From: Paragonimus westermani
Taxonomy: Eukaryota > Platyhelminthes > Trematoda > Plagiorchiida > Troglotrematidae
Direction: 5' to 3'
Length of the DNA: 64,000 bases
Assembly (NCBI GenBank): GCA_008508345.1
Contig: QNGE01003068.1
Span: 1-64,000 of the forward strand
Shown here: one piece after another, positions 52,329-64,000 of the stretch
Position numbering within the stretch: the stretch's first letter is position 1
Layout of the letters: the number at the start of each line of letters is the position of its first letter
Position numbers and translations under genes: made by a program
The notes under the pieces: generated by a model
Databases searched by the model: none
What the model was told of the DNA's origin: nothing
Seen by the model: the letters and a program-made list of their open reading frames with translations, nothing else

Positions 52329-55300
52329 TGAAAACGAAGTTGACTATGCCATCCCGACAAGTTTTTAGTAGAATTCAATTGGTGGCCGCACAAAGATCTG
52401 GGCGATATTTTTACCTGGATTTCCTACAAACGTTTCTCAAAAAAGCTTAGGGCATTTAACGAAGAATCATCCCTATCAAAGTTTTCTCATCAAAGGGGAG
52501 TAACTGGAATAAGTAAGTTCCCGGCCTTCGAGAATACGCTTAAAAATCTCGTTTACCGATTTGGAATAGATCATGTTTCCGGTGAGTACAAATGACTTAC
52601 ATAACTACGTTACTGTCCGTTTGGGAGACTCTTTGGCCTACTATTTATCCACTGGTAGTTAGTGGTACTGTCTAAACAGTCCTCGCCTTTAATAAGGAAA
52701 AATTACCACTTCTATCAACGGTGATGTGGTCGATTTAATATTTCCAAGGCCAGCTAAAGTCACAAAACGCTTTTTTTCATTAGAAGGCGAAGTTTCCATT
52801 CGGATTTCTACAGTCGGAAGTAACGCTTTTCGGATAGTGGGGTGCACGTGTGACATCTACTAGGTGTTATGCGCGCAGGTAGCCAACTCCCGATGAAATG
52901 ATCACATCCCACTATATAGCTAAGGTAGTGTACGTCAACATTTCACTTCACCTCCTAATTTCAGGTTGAAAATTGCGCGCTTTCTAAACTAGCTGACAGC
53001 GTTATGCTTGATTACCATTTACCTCCTACCTTATAATATAAACGCCCTGCGCCTCGGATATATAAAAGAGACATTTAACTAATCTACTGGTGTTTCAACT
53101 CCTTGACGGAATTAGTTCCGACGCCTGAAATTGGGTGTTTGCTCGTGAACTGTTCTTGGTATTCCACTAAGAATTAGTATACAGAGTTGCCTGCCAAATA
53201 AGTGTCTTACAATGTGTCAGCGCCACCAACTTTCAACTGTTTGTCAAAAATCCAAACAGGGGGACTTGAGTAAGACAACGTAAAGTAAGTTTTCGACCGA
53301 ATACTCTTCATGTGTACGCAAATCTTGCAATAAAGTCGAGTGAAGCCGAGGCGTAGATCACACTAAGTTTTGCATAATGCAAAAACGAAACATTTTTACC
53401 CAGTCATGTTGAGGTGCCACTTTAAGGTGAAGCTTCAATGAAAGTGCTGCCAGCAAGTAAGTTTTGTGCTAAAGATTGATTGACAAATAGGCGGTTTGAG
53501 GATATCTTCTGTAGTTCATTAAACATTCATATAACATAAGAATCCTTGTCCTTATATGGATCGAACAAAAGAGCAGCCAACCGGACGCGTTGTTTGTTCG
53601 TTATTTAGCCCATCAAAAACCGACTGGACGCTGGCTCGTGACTTTCTTGTCGGGGTAAAGAATAATGTCATCTACATCGTCTCACCAACGACAAGTTGAC
53701 TGGAGGCCGTGAACTACTTGGTGATTTCCTAGTGCATTCTAATCACAGAATACAATATTTCACAACCTGATTAAACGTAGTTTAACTGTTTCTGTCAGTT
53801 GCTTTCAATTTGTTCTTTGGTGTAAGACAGATTACACCGAAGGACTCGATCGGAGGGAAGCAATGATTCATGCTAATGAGCTATGCTGCACTTAAAGTGC
53901 CTATCTACTTCTTCGATCCCTCAGGAGTTCCAACCATATTACTGTCACTGATTCGACCAATTCCTTAATGATAATAACAGACAACATGCAGGTGATGCTA
54001 GAATGAGCTTATGAAAAAGTCTACGGGCGTTTTACTCTGAAGGTCAACAAAACTACAAATGTAACTCACAAACGATTGTTTCATGTGACACTATTAACGA
54101 TTGAATAGAGAACAATCAGACCCATATACTTCGTTAGTTTGGACTGAAAGAGACTAGCAAGAACTAACCGTATATTGACTTACTATAAAAAAAAATCGCC
54201 CGGGATTACTACAATGAAGTGATTTTGTCAACGTCTGTATTGATGGTACCCCCTAGAGCAAGAACTTGTTGATGTTTTGAAATACGACCTATGGGTGTCA
54301 GTTATCCCAAAGTTCAGTTGGCAAACGCTTTTTTAGAAGAGTGTGCAAAAGTGGAAAACAGAGCTAATGACTTTTGCGAATTACAACTAACTATTTCTGT
54401 ATCGTCCGGCGTGAAAGACTCACCTTAGAAGAGCACGTTATATTGTACCTTAGGTTTTTGTCTCTAAGTGGCTCAAAGAAGCACTATCGCCACAGCAAGA
54501 CAACTTAAGGACTTCAAAGAGAAATTAAAATAGCGGCTAACTGAATGAAGAAAAATCACCAACCCTCTACTCCCTGGTGTATTTGTATGCCCACACAAAA
54601 GTACAATAACTCAAAACTTTAAAATATGCTGGGAAATTCCGGTGTTTTTCTTCCAGACACCACTTATACAACAAAATCCCTTGTAAGGGTCACGAATTCT
54701 TCCATAAACTGCAATAGTGCAGGTCTAACAACAAACGAAGAAATCCCACTGGTTATAAGCTTGATTAGATAAGGCCCAGCCGGGGGTTAATTACATTTCA
54801 GTCGGCTAATTTGAGTATGTGATTCTGATTAGGCAACACTGGGTTTTGCAAAGGGGCCAGTGACTGATGGATAATTTCAGTTGTTAAAACTGCCACCTTT
54901 GACCTGTCCATGATGCCAGGAAAAATGTCCCTATCTTCACTCAACGGCAAACGGAGTCCGCTTTGTTGCTTTTCATTGTTCTTATTGGAAACCAGTGGTC
55001 CTTAAAGGGATACGGTGAGAAACTGGAATAGCTGTGGGGAAAAAATGGGGGCACAAAAGCGAGTGAACTGTCAGGGATAAACTTTTAGACCGCTCCAGTG
55101 AACAAACTCAGCACCAAATTCATTTGAAAAACCATTAATGTGTAGTTTGACAGCCAACTGAAGTCACTGGAATAGATGTTTTCTCAGTTCCTTTTCAGAA
55201 TGGTGGAATTCTGTTTTTGTCTCAGAGAGACTAATCCGTATAGGAAAAAATGGCGCATCACGTTTTATTGCATTTGTTAGCAAGAGAAGACAGTCAGAAG

Positions 55301-55883
55301 GCACTGCAACTTTAAGTATTTAAACCATGGTGACATTTTTACTGAATATGTGTTCTTTGTTGCTCTGCTGGTTTGAACTGTTCGATAAACCTTACTTCTT
55401 AAATCCTGAATGAAGTTCCCCACTTGCGTTTTCCAAATTGTCACTGATGGGTTGCTCTTCCCCAATACATTCTTCTGAAATATACACACTGGTTGCACAT
55501 CTCCAAATCCCTCAAATGTTCTTTGTAAAACGGTGTGCACTTATAATTCCTTTGTATCATCAAAAATTCCGACAAAACAGACGAATTTATGGCTGAAGAA
55601 TTTCCAGAGGTGCATCTTTTGGTTGCAACCGTTGTCTCACATTCATTGTCCAAAAATGAATGAATTAGCAAGTTTCTTTCGTCAACATTATACAGTTCGC
55701 TTTATGCTTTAGCTACTTCTAAATTAATATCAACCCATTTTTAGTTCTCATCTTCCTCTTGTTTGTGCAGAAAATGTAAAATTCGAGATGGTTTTTTTTC
55801 AGATGACGAGATAGTTTTATCCCCGAAATCTCTGTGTGGTTGTATCGTTTTGCAACAGGCAGCTATGTCATGAGAACGACAGA
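52329..55883. other. unassigned, no open frames of note until 55277
   Basis: The stretch 52330-55270 has no frame above about 60 codons on either strand. Two overlapping minus-strand frames at 55277-55671 are unrecognised. Confidence 0.45.
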
Positions 55884-55930
55884 GTAGCGAACAAGACTTG
55901 TTTTCTGTGTTTGATCATCAGGTTAATTAC
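55884..55930 (-). ncRNA. decayed hammerhead motif, subfamily B
   Basis: Minus strand: CTGATGA, TCAAACACA, GAAA, then ACAAGTCTTGT, which can form a stem III of five pairs, then TC. Stem I pairing is poor. The core and site bases survive, but stem II cannot form as written; one lost G after CTGATGA would explain this. Confidence 0.45.
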
Positions 55931-56160
55931 AACACAATAAATATGAAAACATTGACTAATGTGAGTCAGATAAACGGTCAATATAGGTTAAGGACGACAT
56001 GTTTGTTATCAGTTACGTGATCACTGTTCCGAATCATGGGCCTGACTGATTGTGGGCCAGGGGAGGTTGAGTGTCCGCACGAACTTCTTCTGAGCGCAGA
56101 GGTCAGGGTTACGCAATCGGATGCTGATGGCTTCGGCAACAGTCAACATGTGTTAGAATT
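55884..56160 (-). mobile_element. PLE 3' end, subfamily B
   Basis: Minus strand: 'MLTVAEAISIRLRNPDLCAQ' then 'KKFVRTLNLPWPTISQAHDS' to TGA at 56033-56031, the C-terminal tail of a PLE, followed by the 3' UTR shared with 29.9-30.1 kb. It is the cleanest copy of this subfamily tail and was the key to recognising the 28- and 30-kb remnants. Nothing of the endonuclease or RT is left upstream. Confidence 0.8.
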
Positions 56161-59100
56161 TTATGACAATCCTTGCTAACTCCTTAATCCACACGCAAGC
56201 TACTGTGTTTTTCCCGCTACTGACATTGTAAAATGATGCGGCTTACCGTTTAGTTTCCATATTTTGTAGCGGCTAGAGCTCCTTAAACTGTGCAAAAAAT
56301 CCTGTCTCTGAAACCATGTTGCTAGAAACCATGGAGCGTTCCATACTAATCTAAATGAGTACACGTTCAATTAACCTCAGTGTTTATCATCCAGACTTTA
56401 AGATATGTTTTGTATTTTGTGCACACCGGTAATGTTTTCGCCATAGCTGCTATGTGTCTGTCACATGTATAATGTGTTCCAACTTTGTAGGACATAGGTT
56501 GAACAAAATTGGCATACGTGTTTCGTACATTTTCCCATACATTCCAGATCGCAAATTGGTGCAGATAACGTGTCAGATTTTTTCTAACTCATCACATCTG
56601 TAGTAATATCGGTATTGTCCTAAAATACTTAGCGGAAGTCCAACTTCTCGCTCTCGAGTTATTAGAGCGGAAGGCTAATTAGACATAATGCCTAGACGAA
56701 GCGTGATCGCAATTAAGTGGTCCACGCGATCTAACTGCCGTGTAAATTTAGGACTGAGTTTTATCAGGCTAGAATCTAAATTAGTTAAACAAAAGATTCA
56801 TAGTAAGTGAGGGCAGTTTCACCTTTAGTTGCTTGTTACAACATAGCCAGCTAAGATAGCACAAACTAATGAATGATAATTACAAAACTGTACATAACAT
56901 TATGAGAACATTTGTTGACTGTGGAAAATTGTGGTATCCTTATTCGAAGATTCGAATTTCCATCATATGTGGTAATATCCTTGAAAGGCACTTTTGGAAA
57001 AACTACGCACATAGTGTGAAAAAAGTTGGGATCATGCGTTGAAAGAACCATATAAATCCAAATAAAATCATTCTTATACGATGGAACACTTTGGAGTAAG
57101 AAAGCTACTTTTCAAGTTAATTTGAAAGCGTACAGGTTACACAAAGTTTGCGTTAACTCCGAGTCGCAGAAACCATTACCCGTTCCTACAAAACGGTAAA
57201 ATTATTCAACTATGATTCAATAAAACTTGATAACTTTCCATGTTCCATAAAAATGAATATTACTTTAGTAAAAGTTAAGGGTTGAAAAGGCCTGGGACTA
57301 AATTCACGCGGGGGTAACCGATTATATTGGGCATAGTTTTTATCTGTTCTTTTGGTGATAGTGTATGTCGTATCTCCTGGCTGAACCACAGCATTATGTA
57401 ATTCCGTAATAATACTATCAATCAATTAAACTCAATACGTGTTAGAAGTTTGAAGTGTTAGCCACTGAACGTCTTTATTCTTTCGTTCGAAGATTATGCC
57501 ACAAAGCAATGCTCTCAACAATCACTCACTAAAGTAAGTAATCAATAAAGGTTGCGAAAATCTTAACAAGACGTCATACTCCATATTGTCTCAAAATTCC
57601 CCACACACTCCTCTCACAAGAATGCCTAATAAATAGGTGTTCATCGGGTTTGATGGTTCACCATGAAAGAACTACAAACAATTGGCTCATTAAAACAGGT
57701 TGCAATCATCCGCAAGCTGGAATCTAATAAGGGTCAGGAGTGATTGTGTAATACCTGACAAACTGCTATTGAATTTCATCAGACAAAATTAACCGGTATT
57801 CCCATAGCGATCTTATCTGACTCAGCCAATATGTACGCTAATTTGCTGTTGCTATAGCTGATTAAGTAAGCAGCGTTCATGTGGCCTTTGACGAACATTG
57901 GCTGGTAATTTGATCAAAATTTCTTGTTTCTGGATTTTACATTCTCTTTTCTCAAAGCTCTGAACGTATCGGCCCTTTAGCGGTTGACCTGCAACCAAGA
58001 ATGCACCCATCAGGACACCCATAAAAGTTTGGGAAATTCCTTTGCAAGCAGCGTCTTGGTCACCAACTAATGCCTATTCACTGTTCGCGGGTCAGATTTT
58101 CCGACTGGTCTGGTCCTAATGAAACCAAGCGACGTCGAAACAACTGTACGTCTTTCACTCTTAAACAATGGAACCAACCGTTTATACTTCCTATCTTTCA
58201 TACATAACCTACAGGCTTTCGTCCGACACTAGACAGTTCTATGGAACTCAGCATGCTGACTGAAAAACACCAAGGTAATTGACAACCATGTGTGATATAC
58301 AGAGCTGCTTGATGAATTACGAGTCTCTTTTATCACACTAGATGAATGGAAGCGGTAGTCTTGCAGCAGAGGGTGATACCTCTATCTATCTGGAAGAACG
58401 TTGACCACAACGTCACATTTCGGCATTCACATCATCTAGCAGAGTGTTAACGTGTTTAAATTTATATGGACGAATGTACAGAACAGGTTGGCATGTATGA
58501 GAAACGAAGCATGGATGATCGACTGTTAGTTTTTCAGATGAACCATGTTTACTGACATCTGAGTAACGATATTAAGTTGTTTATTTCCTCCGAACAAGTG
58601 GTTATTGATTTGAGACATGACTGCAAGTTAATAAAAAAGACTGTGCAGAGGCAATATAATTCATACAAATTGTGTTGGTCGAACCCACTCTGGGTGGATG
58701 CTACTATCTTGTCAAACAGTGTTATAAGTATTGTACAAACCACAAGCAAGCAGCATTTGAAAATTTATGTAAGCCCTGCGCTAAATCTCACGGATTACGA
58801 CGAAAACTACTGGAATGGTGGTCGGCATGACTGAAGTCAGGCACTTTTTTGATAAGGGTTTTCGGAAATATGTTGAGTTCTTTAAAGCACAACTGAGAAA
58901 CAGAAAGCAGAATCGCATCGTAGTGCCTATCCAAACATCGATCGCAATTAAAGTTGGTGGTTTTTGGTGCAGTTAGAAGAACTATTCTCATTTACATTAG
59001 TCACACACTTTGAGTTGGTAACTTGCAAACATTTCGGTAGGCGTATCATTCAACCAGGTTCTATCAAATGATACACATCAAAATGTCTTTAAATGGTCAT

Positions 59101-60311
59101 GATAGAACCGGTTTCTCGAATTAAATCATATAATTTGCCAGCAGATAAACCGAGACTTGGTCACTTTGAGGTTATACACTACTCACAACTGATCACAGCT
59201 GCCGAGTCCAGGTAGACTGTTCAGTCAGCATTTTCAAACAGCTCTTGTTATAGTTCCAGGGTAGTGGATGATTTTGCTACAGTCGAAATCAGTACTTTTG
59301 AACACGTTTTCACGAAGCAGTCAAGTTGGCTACAGTTCCACCGACTCTGTCTCATGCACGACTAAGTGACTGTATGTGCACGTCCAACCGCATTCGTTTG
59401 CGGATATAGCCCAGTTTGGCCGATCACCTTAGTTTGAGACAGCATATACCCTGTTAATTCTAGCTGATGGCCCCAAGATTAAGATTTTCGAGGCAGGGTG
59501 ACAACCCCGATTTAACTGAGCCTTCTGAGCAGTTCTCTGGGTTAATAATGAATAGTAACAAGGATATGAACCACTGATGAGGTCTAGTAAGAAGGAGCGG
59601 GTGAATATAGAACATTTATTTTAACGCAAAACCTCTGGTCAAATTTGTAATGTTCAACCGCGAATAGATGATTTACTACTCAAAATAAAGCAGTAGCTGA
59701 AAATATCCTAATAATGTTTAAGAATAGCATGTAGGCTGTGGTTTTAAATAGCCAGAATATTTGCAAACAGAATGATCGGTTCTTAATCCTTCGAAAAAGC
59801 AGAATGTGTCAGGCCGCTCTTCTTATCAAAGTTTAACAGCTCACACGGATAACTCTATAAACCATGATGGTTCCCTCCAGCTAGACACAATGCAGTGTGG
59901 CTCCGCAGTTTATACATGTCGTAGTAACTACTAAGGTGACGATTAGATTCCATCATTATGGTTAGAACTTTTTAACATCCACACTAGATTTCGTTGCCAA
60001 CCTTTTCTACCAAATATCACTGATGTTTCTTGTAGAATAAAGAAAATTCTAATTATGTAAAATATGTAACATTACAAAAAATGTGAGTATACGGAACACA
60101 ACCGAGCTTGTTTAAGTCATTGCTAAGTCGTTCCTGCCAATTTAAGATAATCTGCTCAGTGATGCACAACCAACAATTCCAATAATACTTATAGAGAGGA
60201 TGGCATTATTGGGGCTACCTTCCAAGTCCGGAAATTGTCAGAAAATACAGTCGAAAGGATTAGAATTTATGTGGTACTGTTGTAAAGAATACAAAAAATT
60301 GCCCTCACAAC
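56161..60311. other. mostly unassigned; possible old SINE near 59.2 kb
   Basis: At 59150-59230 the order 'cttggtcac ... cactactcacaactgatcac ... ccaggtagactgttcag' resembles the SINE tail of the 35-kb copy with many changes. Otherwise nothing recognised. Confidence 0.3.
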
Positions 60312-60548
60312 TTGAGTGTGAACAAACCGGATGCTCGGATTATCCGGCGAACGAAAGCGTTCAAAGTGGAGCAACTTAAAAAGAGTTCACAAACGGCCAT
60401 CAGCCAACGGAAACTATTTGTTAAAACAATCGGTCATAAAGCCAAGGAAGAAAGCTTCAATGGCGCAACGCCGGTATTTATTAAAGTAAGAAAATTAACA
60501 CCTTCTACGTGTAGTCATTCTAAAAAGCTCATTATCACTGTGCGCTGA
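60312..60548 (+). CDS. unidentified basic frame ending at a splice-donor-like site
   Basis: The frame reads 'DARIIRRTKAFKVEQLKKSS', 'QRKLFVKTIGHKAKEESFNG', 'ATPVFIK', and then GTAAGA at about 60486, a good donor, after which the translation loses character. It is strongly basic, has no ATG start and no family I know. An internal exon is possible. The evidence is composition plus one splice-like site only. Confidence 0.25.
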   Translation: MSVNKPDARIIRRTKAFKVEQLKKSSQTAISQRKLFVKTIGHKAKEESFNGATPVFIKVRKLTPSTCSHSKKLIITVR

Positions 60549-63010
60549 ACTCAGTAATGGCCAGATGGAGGCAAATTTGGGAGCAAATTTTTAAAAACAA
60601 GCTTAACATGCTCCAACAAAGTCAGCGTTCCAAACCATGCGAAACATACAGCAAAATACATACTAAACAATCTTCAACAAATCCGAAAATCATTATTTGA
60701 TTTGTTTTGCGGTAGAACACAAAAACCAACGTTTCTGTTAAGTGATGCTTCGAAGACCTCTCCTGCCACCTGGTCCTCTAAGTAAGTGAAATGCCATCAC
60801 CAGATTGAACTCTACCATATAAGTACGACGTTAGAGTTATTTTGTACGTCTCTTTTCCTACCGTTGTTAGTCGATATGATTGCAATACGGTCTATCTGCA
60901 GAGAACATGTCGAAAGTGCGCTGAAACTGACCTGGAAAACCTCATACAGCGTGTTTCTGTATAACTTGTAGATGGGGACCGTCATTAGCATCTCTTACGG
61001 TCAGGGGAAACCCATTCCACAACAGTCGTCTTCAAACAATCAATTTATTCTAACATATGAAATAACACTTCAGTTTTAAATGGGTTTTTACAAAATCATT
61101 AGACTCACTTCTGACTTGTTTCGGTATGAATCGTTTTTCACCGTTAATCACCGCATTTAATATATTTAGCGCATACCCACCCACTTATGGTAGCATCTTT
61201 AATACACAGTTATATCCTACCTATTAATAAATATCCCACTCATGACGTTGCTTGTATGTAGTCCACCAATTCCACCACTGAAAGCATGCAATCGTTTTGC
61301 TCCTAACATTTTGGGAAACGACAGTCACCACTTCTCCCCTCAGTATTTGTAACAGTATCCACAAACTGGTTTGCACACACTGTCATCAGCTGCATAGTTC
61401 TGCGTTTGATTGTCCAACCAGAGTGTGTGTATTGAGCTTCTTCCGCATTAGAGGACGGATCATGTAACATTGTGGTTGTTTTTATTCGCGCATCGCCAAA
61501 TGTCAATCTTTACGTCTATATTTTCATTCAGTGATCGTAAGTTACAATTCTGCTGGTTATCGCTTCTTAGCGTGTCTATTGATTATGACTGAAGTTGATT
61601 ATTCTGAGGTGTACAGACTAATTTCTTGGCCGTTGTGAAAACAACCATCAGTAAATTTCGCAACAAATTCCATTTGACCACCTGTAAGTTTATTTTCGTG
61701 TCTACCGAATTAATAACTCGGCTGAATTCCAAAATTGTGTGTGATGTTTATTATCAATGAAACTACGGGTAGCATTTTCCACTTTGTTTGAAATGTTGCA
61801 AATAATCAAACGAAGTTGAATCCCGATAAAGAGGCAACTGTTGCCTGTTACCAGAAAAAACAACATTTGGCACCCAAAAAATGTAGCCTTGAGAAATTCC
61901 AAATAACCTTGAGAAAAAGAAGTTGCCGGTACGCATTACGAAACGTACCGTGCCACAACAACAGGATGAAACAACAGGAATCAACTCGATTAAATAAATG
62001 TCTGCCAGGCTGAACTGCATCACTTTCTCTGTTTCATGTGAAGATATAAAACGGAGATAATGCGAAATGGAAAGATGAAAATTTGGACACTGAAAATATG
62101 GACAAGCGAGTAATTCCAGAGTTTTCGGAGCATGCTGTGAATGAGCAGGTAATATTTTATCGAGCTCACTTATCGTACTTTATCAGAAATAATGTTGTTC
62201 TTTCTCTAACCTACTTGAACCGTCGCGGCCGATTTCCTGATATAGGACGGATACGAATATGCTTACGTCACAGGAAGTTTGATTACAACGTGATCTAGCA
62301 CAAATTCCATGACGCACTAATCGCTGAATTTAACCCCAACACATTAGTGCTATACTGTTTGTCTCAGACCTAAGTGAGACATTAGATCCGTGCTGATGTT
62401 AAAAGCACTGACTGGAATTGTGCAGAAGCTCAGCCAGCCTCAGGCTTCTAGACGACAATATAACTCCGTGGAGCATAACTAAATCAAATGAATCAGTGTC
62501 CACAACTTTCGGCATCTGCCGTTCCTTTGTAGGACGTGTGGCCGAAGTTCACCGGCGGATTTTGGCCACCAAGCACACTACTTACCTCACCTCAGTAATA
62601 TACCTCCCAAATTGAAATGAACTATCTTTAGGCGCTCTGTTTCCAGCTGCACACTGAACTCATCGAGGAGAGGATGGATTGATTTTCGTAGCCCTTCGAA
62701 CCCGTCAGTTAGAAACGTCTCTTTCGTGTAAGACACCAGAGTACAATGGCTAGTTTCCAAACACTGTGCGGAAGATGTCAGAATTGTTCCATCGGTCCAC
62801 CGATTAACAGTAATCGAGAATCCAGTTTATCACATTTCGAACCAAGTAGGGAGCTGCAAGCATTTTGATGATCACAATGCCCACGCTGAAACGTCTCTGG
62901 ATGGAGTTAACACGTTTGTACCTTGTAACTCAGTAAATCAAACTGACATACTACTGAAGGGTTATACGAAAATAACATAAGTTTTATTCACTTGCTTTTC
63001 GAGGTACCGT
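60549..63010. other. unassigned stretch
   Basis: The frame around 62083-62154 ends at CAG/GTAATA, a donor-like site, but upstream stops leave no convincing acceptor. Nothing else recognised. Confidence 0.35.
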
Positions 63011-63170
63011 TTACCGCCACTGTTAAAAAACGGGCGATTACATTTTTATGTATCTGTCTATCACATAACAAATCAGTGTACACAACTGAGTTGAGAACAA
63101 AAGTGCGGAAATGTTCATATGACTATTCATTTCCGCAACGTAGTGTTTGTGCTAGTATGTACTGCCTTTT
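63010..63170 (+). pseudogene. possible PLE linker relic
   Basis: Inside a 121-codon frame, 'TVKKRAITF' followed by 'TTELRTKVRKCSYDYSFPQR' fits the PLE order 'xVxKKxVxLxLPFKGD ... LxxRLxxAVxRTFPAAxL', though the LPFKGD box is gone. The fit is by spacing and a few residues only. Confidence 0.3.
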
Positions 63171-63357
63171 TAATGTAACATACACCTCAGACGTTAATGA
63201 GTGCACCCAGAAGGCGGTCGTCGCTGGTGGTCACCCCGATATCCACGGTAATCTTACACGTAGTAGCAGAAACTATGTCCCGATCCAACTTCACCAGATT
63301 ATCGCCTCCAAGAGTTTCACGGGCACACTTAATCCGCGAACAAAGAAGATACAATGA

Positions 63358-64000
63358 GTAAACGGTTTTTCACATGTTTTCTTCTGACTTTGGTTTATGC
63401 ATGAAATTGTGCGTGATTGTCGAAATTCTTATCGCAACTGACCTTAGGTAACATTGCGATAAACAAGGGAAAAAGTACTCCTGAAAATGGGTTATCCGTA
63501 TGGCTTCTTTTAAGAAAGTAAACCTGAGCGGTAACCAAAGTTCGTATGTACAAGGCAATTTATTCGCTTATTCTGATAGAGGACCTGCTTTTCGCTGACT
63601 ACGGCCTTAGCGATGTTTCTCCGATCGAATCATGAATGCTGTTCATTACTATTTCTGCAGGCTTTCACGTTGTTAATGTTACTTTGTTAAACATGCAAGG
63701 ATTTAGCTGGCTATCTGCAGACCCATGGTGGAATAAGTTGGAACAGAAGATCAGTTGTAGCCAGCTACACATAAACACAACCCATACTAAGTGGATAAAC
63801 CGACAGTAATGACGCAAATGTTGCATTACCAAGATCATGAAAATGTTTACAAAATTCTTTTTGACCCAAACGTTGACTCGTCTGTGTCGCCCTTGTGGCA
63901 GAGTTCACTGAAATAACGTCCTCTCTGTTGTGCACGCATTGCGTTTTGCACAAAACACCCGGGTATGTAACTCTGATACTGCAACGCATGATCCCTCTGA
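63358..64000. other. unassigned stretch to window end
   Basis: Only short unrecognised frames. Confidence 0.45.

Noticed and set aside
59567..59600. 'gaaccactgatgagg' resembling the RTE LINE 3' end
   Set aside because: Only about a dozen bases match, there is no TGA-repeat tail and no target-site duplication.
63185..63205. 'DVNEC' as a calcium-binding EGF repeat
   Set aside because: The remaining cysteines of an EGF module are missing; the surrounding frame fits a PLE relic slightly better.

Overview
The window looks like a gene-poor intergenic or intronic stretch of a eukaryotic genome, roughly 40% G+C by eye. Nearly everything I can identify is decayed retrotransposon. The mix of Penelope-like elements (PLEs) with GIY-YIG endonuclease, RTE-type, CR1-like and R2-like LINEs and tRNA-derived SINEs fits a flatworm, most likely a digenean fluke. 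That assignment is inference. I see no rRNA, no CRISPR, no bacterial-style operon and no complete host gene.

Layout. 0-6.2 kb: a LINE 3' tail at the left edge, an R2-like LINE corpse (+), an RTE LINE (-) and a PLE 3' fragment (+). 7.7-8.3 kb and 16.2-16.7 kb: a 555-bp direct duplication. Inside it a 253-bp block is identical in both copies and holds a TATA-like box and a signal-peptide-like first exon (-). Between the copies lie a CR1-like fragment (10.3-11 kb), a PLE fragment (11.6-11.8 kb) and a head-to-head PLE remnant (12.7-13.4 kb). 17.0-18.4 kb: a 5'-truncated PLE (+). 21.2-22.4 kb: the endonuclease half of an RTE LINE. 27.8-31.4 kb: three PLE-type remnants, one again head-to-head. 33.6 kb: a small open frame with a signal peptide. 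24, 35 and 37.7-38.4 kb: tRNA-derived SINE copies, two forming an inverted pair, and a SINE tail at 41.6 kb in a perfect palindrome around an N. 44.8-47.7 kb: the best-preserved PLE plus an older fragment. 48.7-49.2 kb: a strongly purine-biased tract. 52.26 kb: a 57-bp LINE end with target-site duplication. 55.9 kb: a PLE end. The rest is unassigned.

The strongest biological signal is a set of hammerhead ribozyme motifs, read directly from the sequence, just 3' of the PLE reading frames. Two have fully intact cores and complete stems I and III (13319-13359, 44896-44936 with one stem I mismatch); 18294-18334 has an intact core and stems I and III but a weakened stem II. One carries a core mutation (12708-12748), and three more decayed versions occur in a second subfamily. 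Stem I sequences differ between copies while pairing is kept. At two loci the PLE 3' end, ribozyme included, is repeated in inverted orientation at the element's 5' side, the inverted terminal layout known for Penelope elements. Both assembly Ns lie in repeats, so local order there is suspect.
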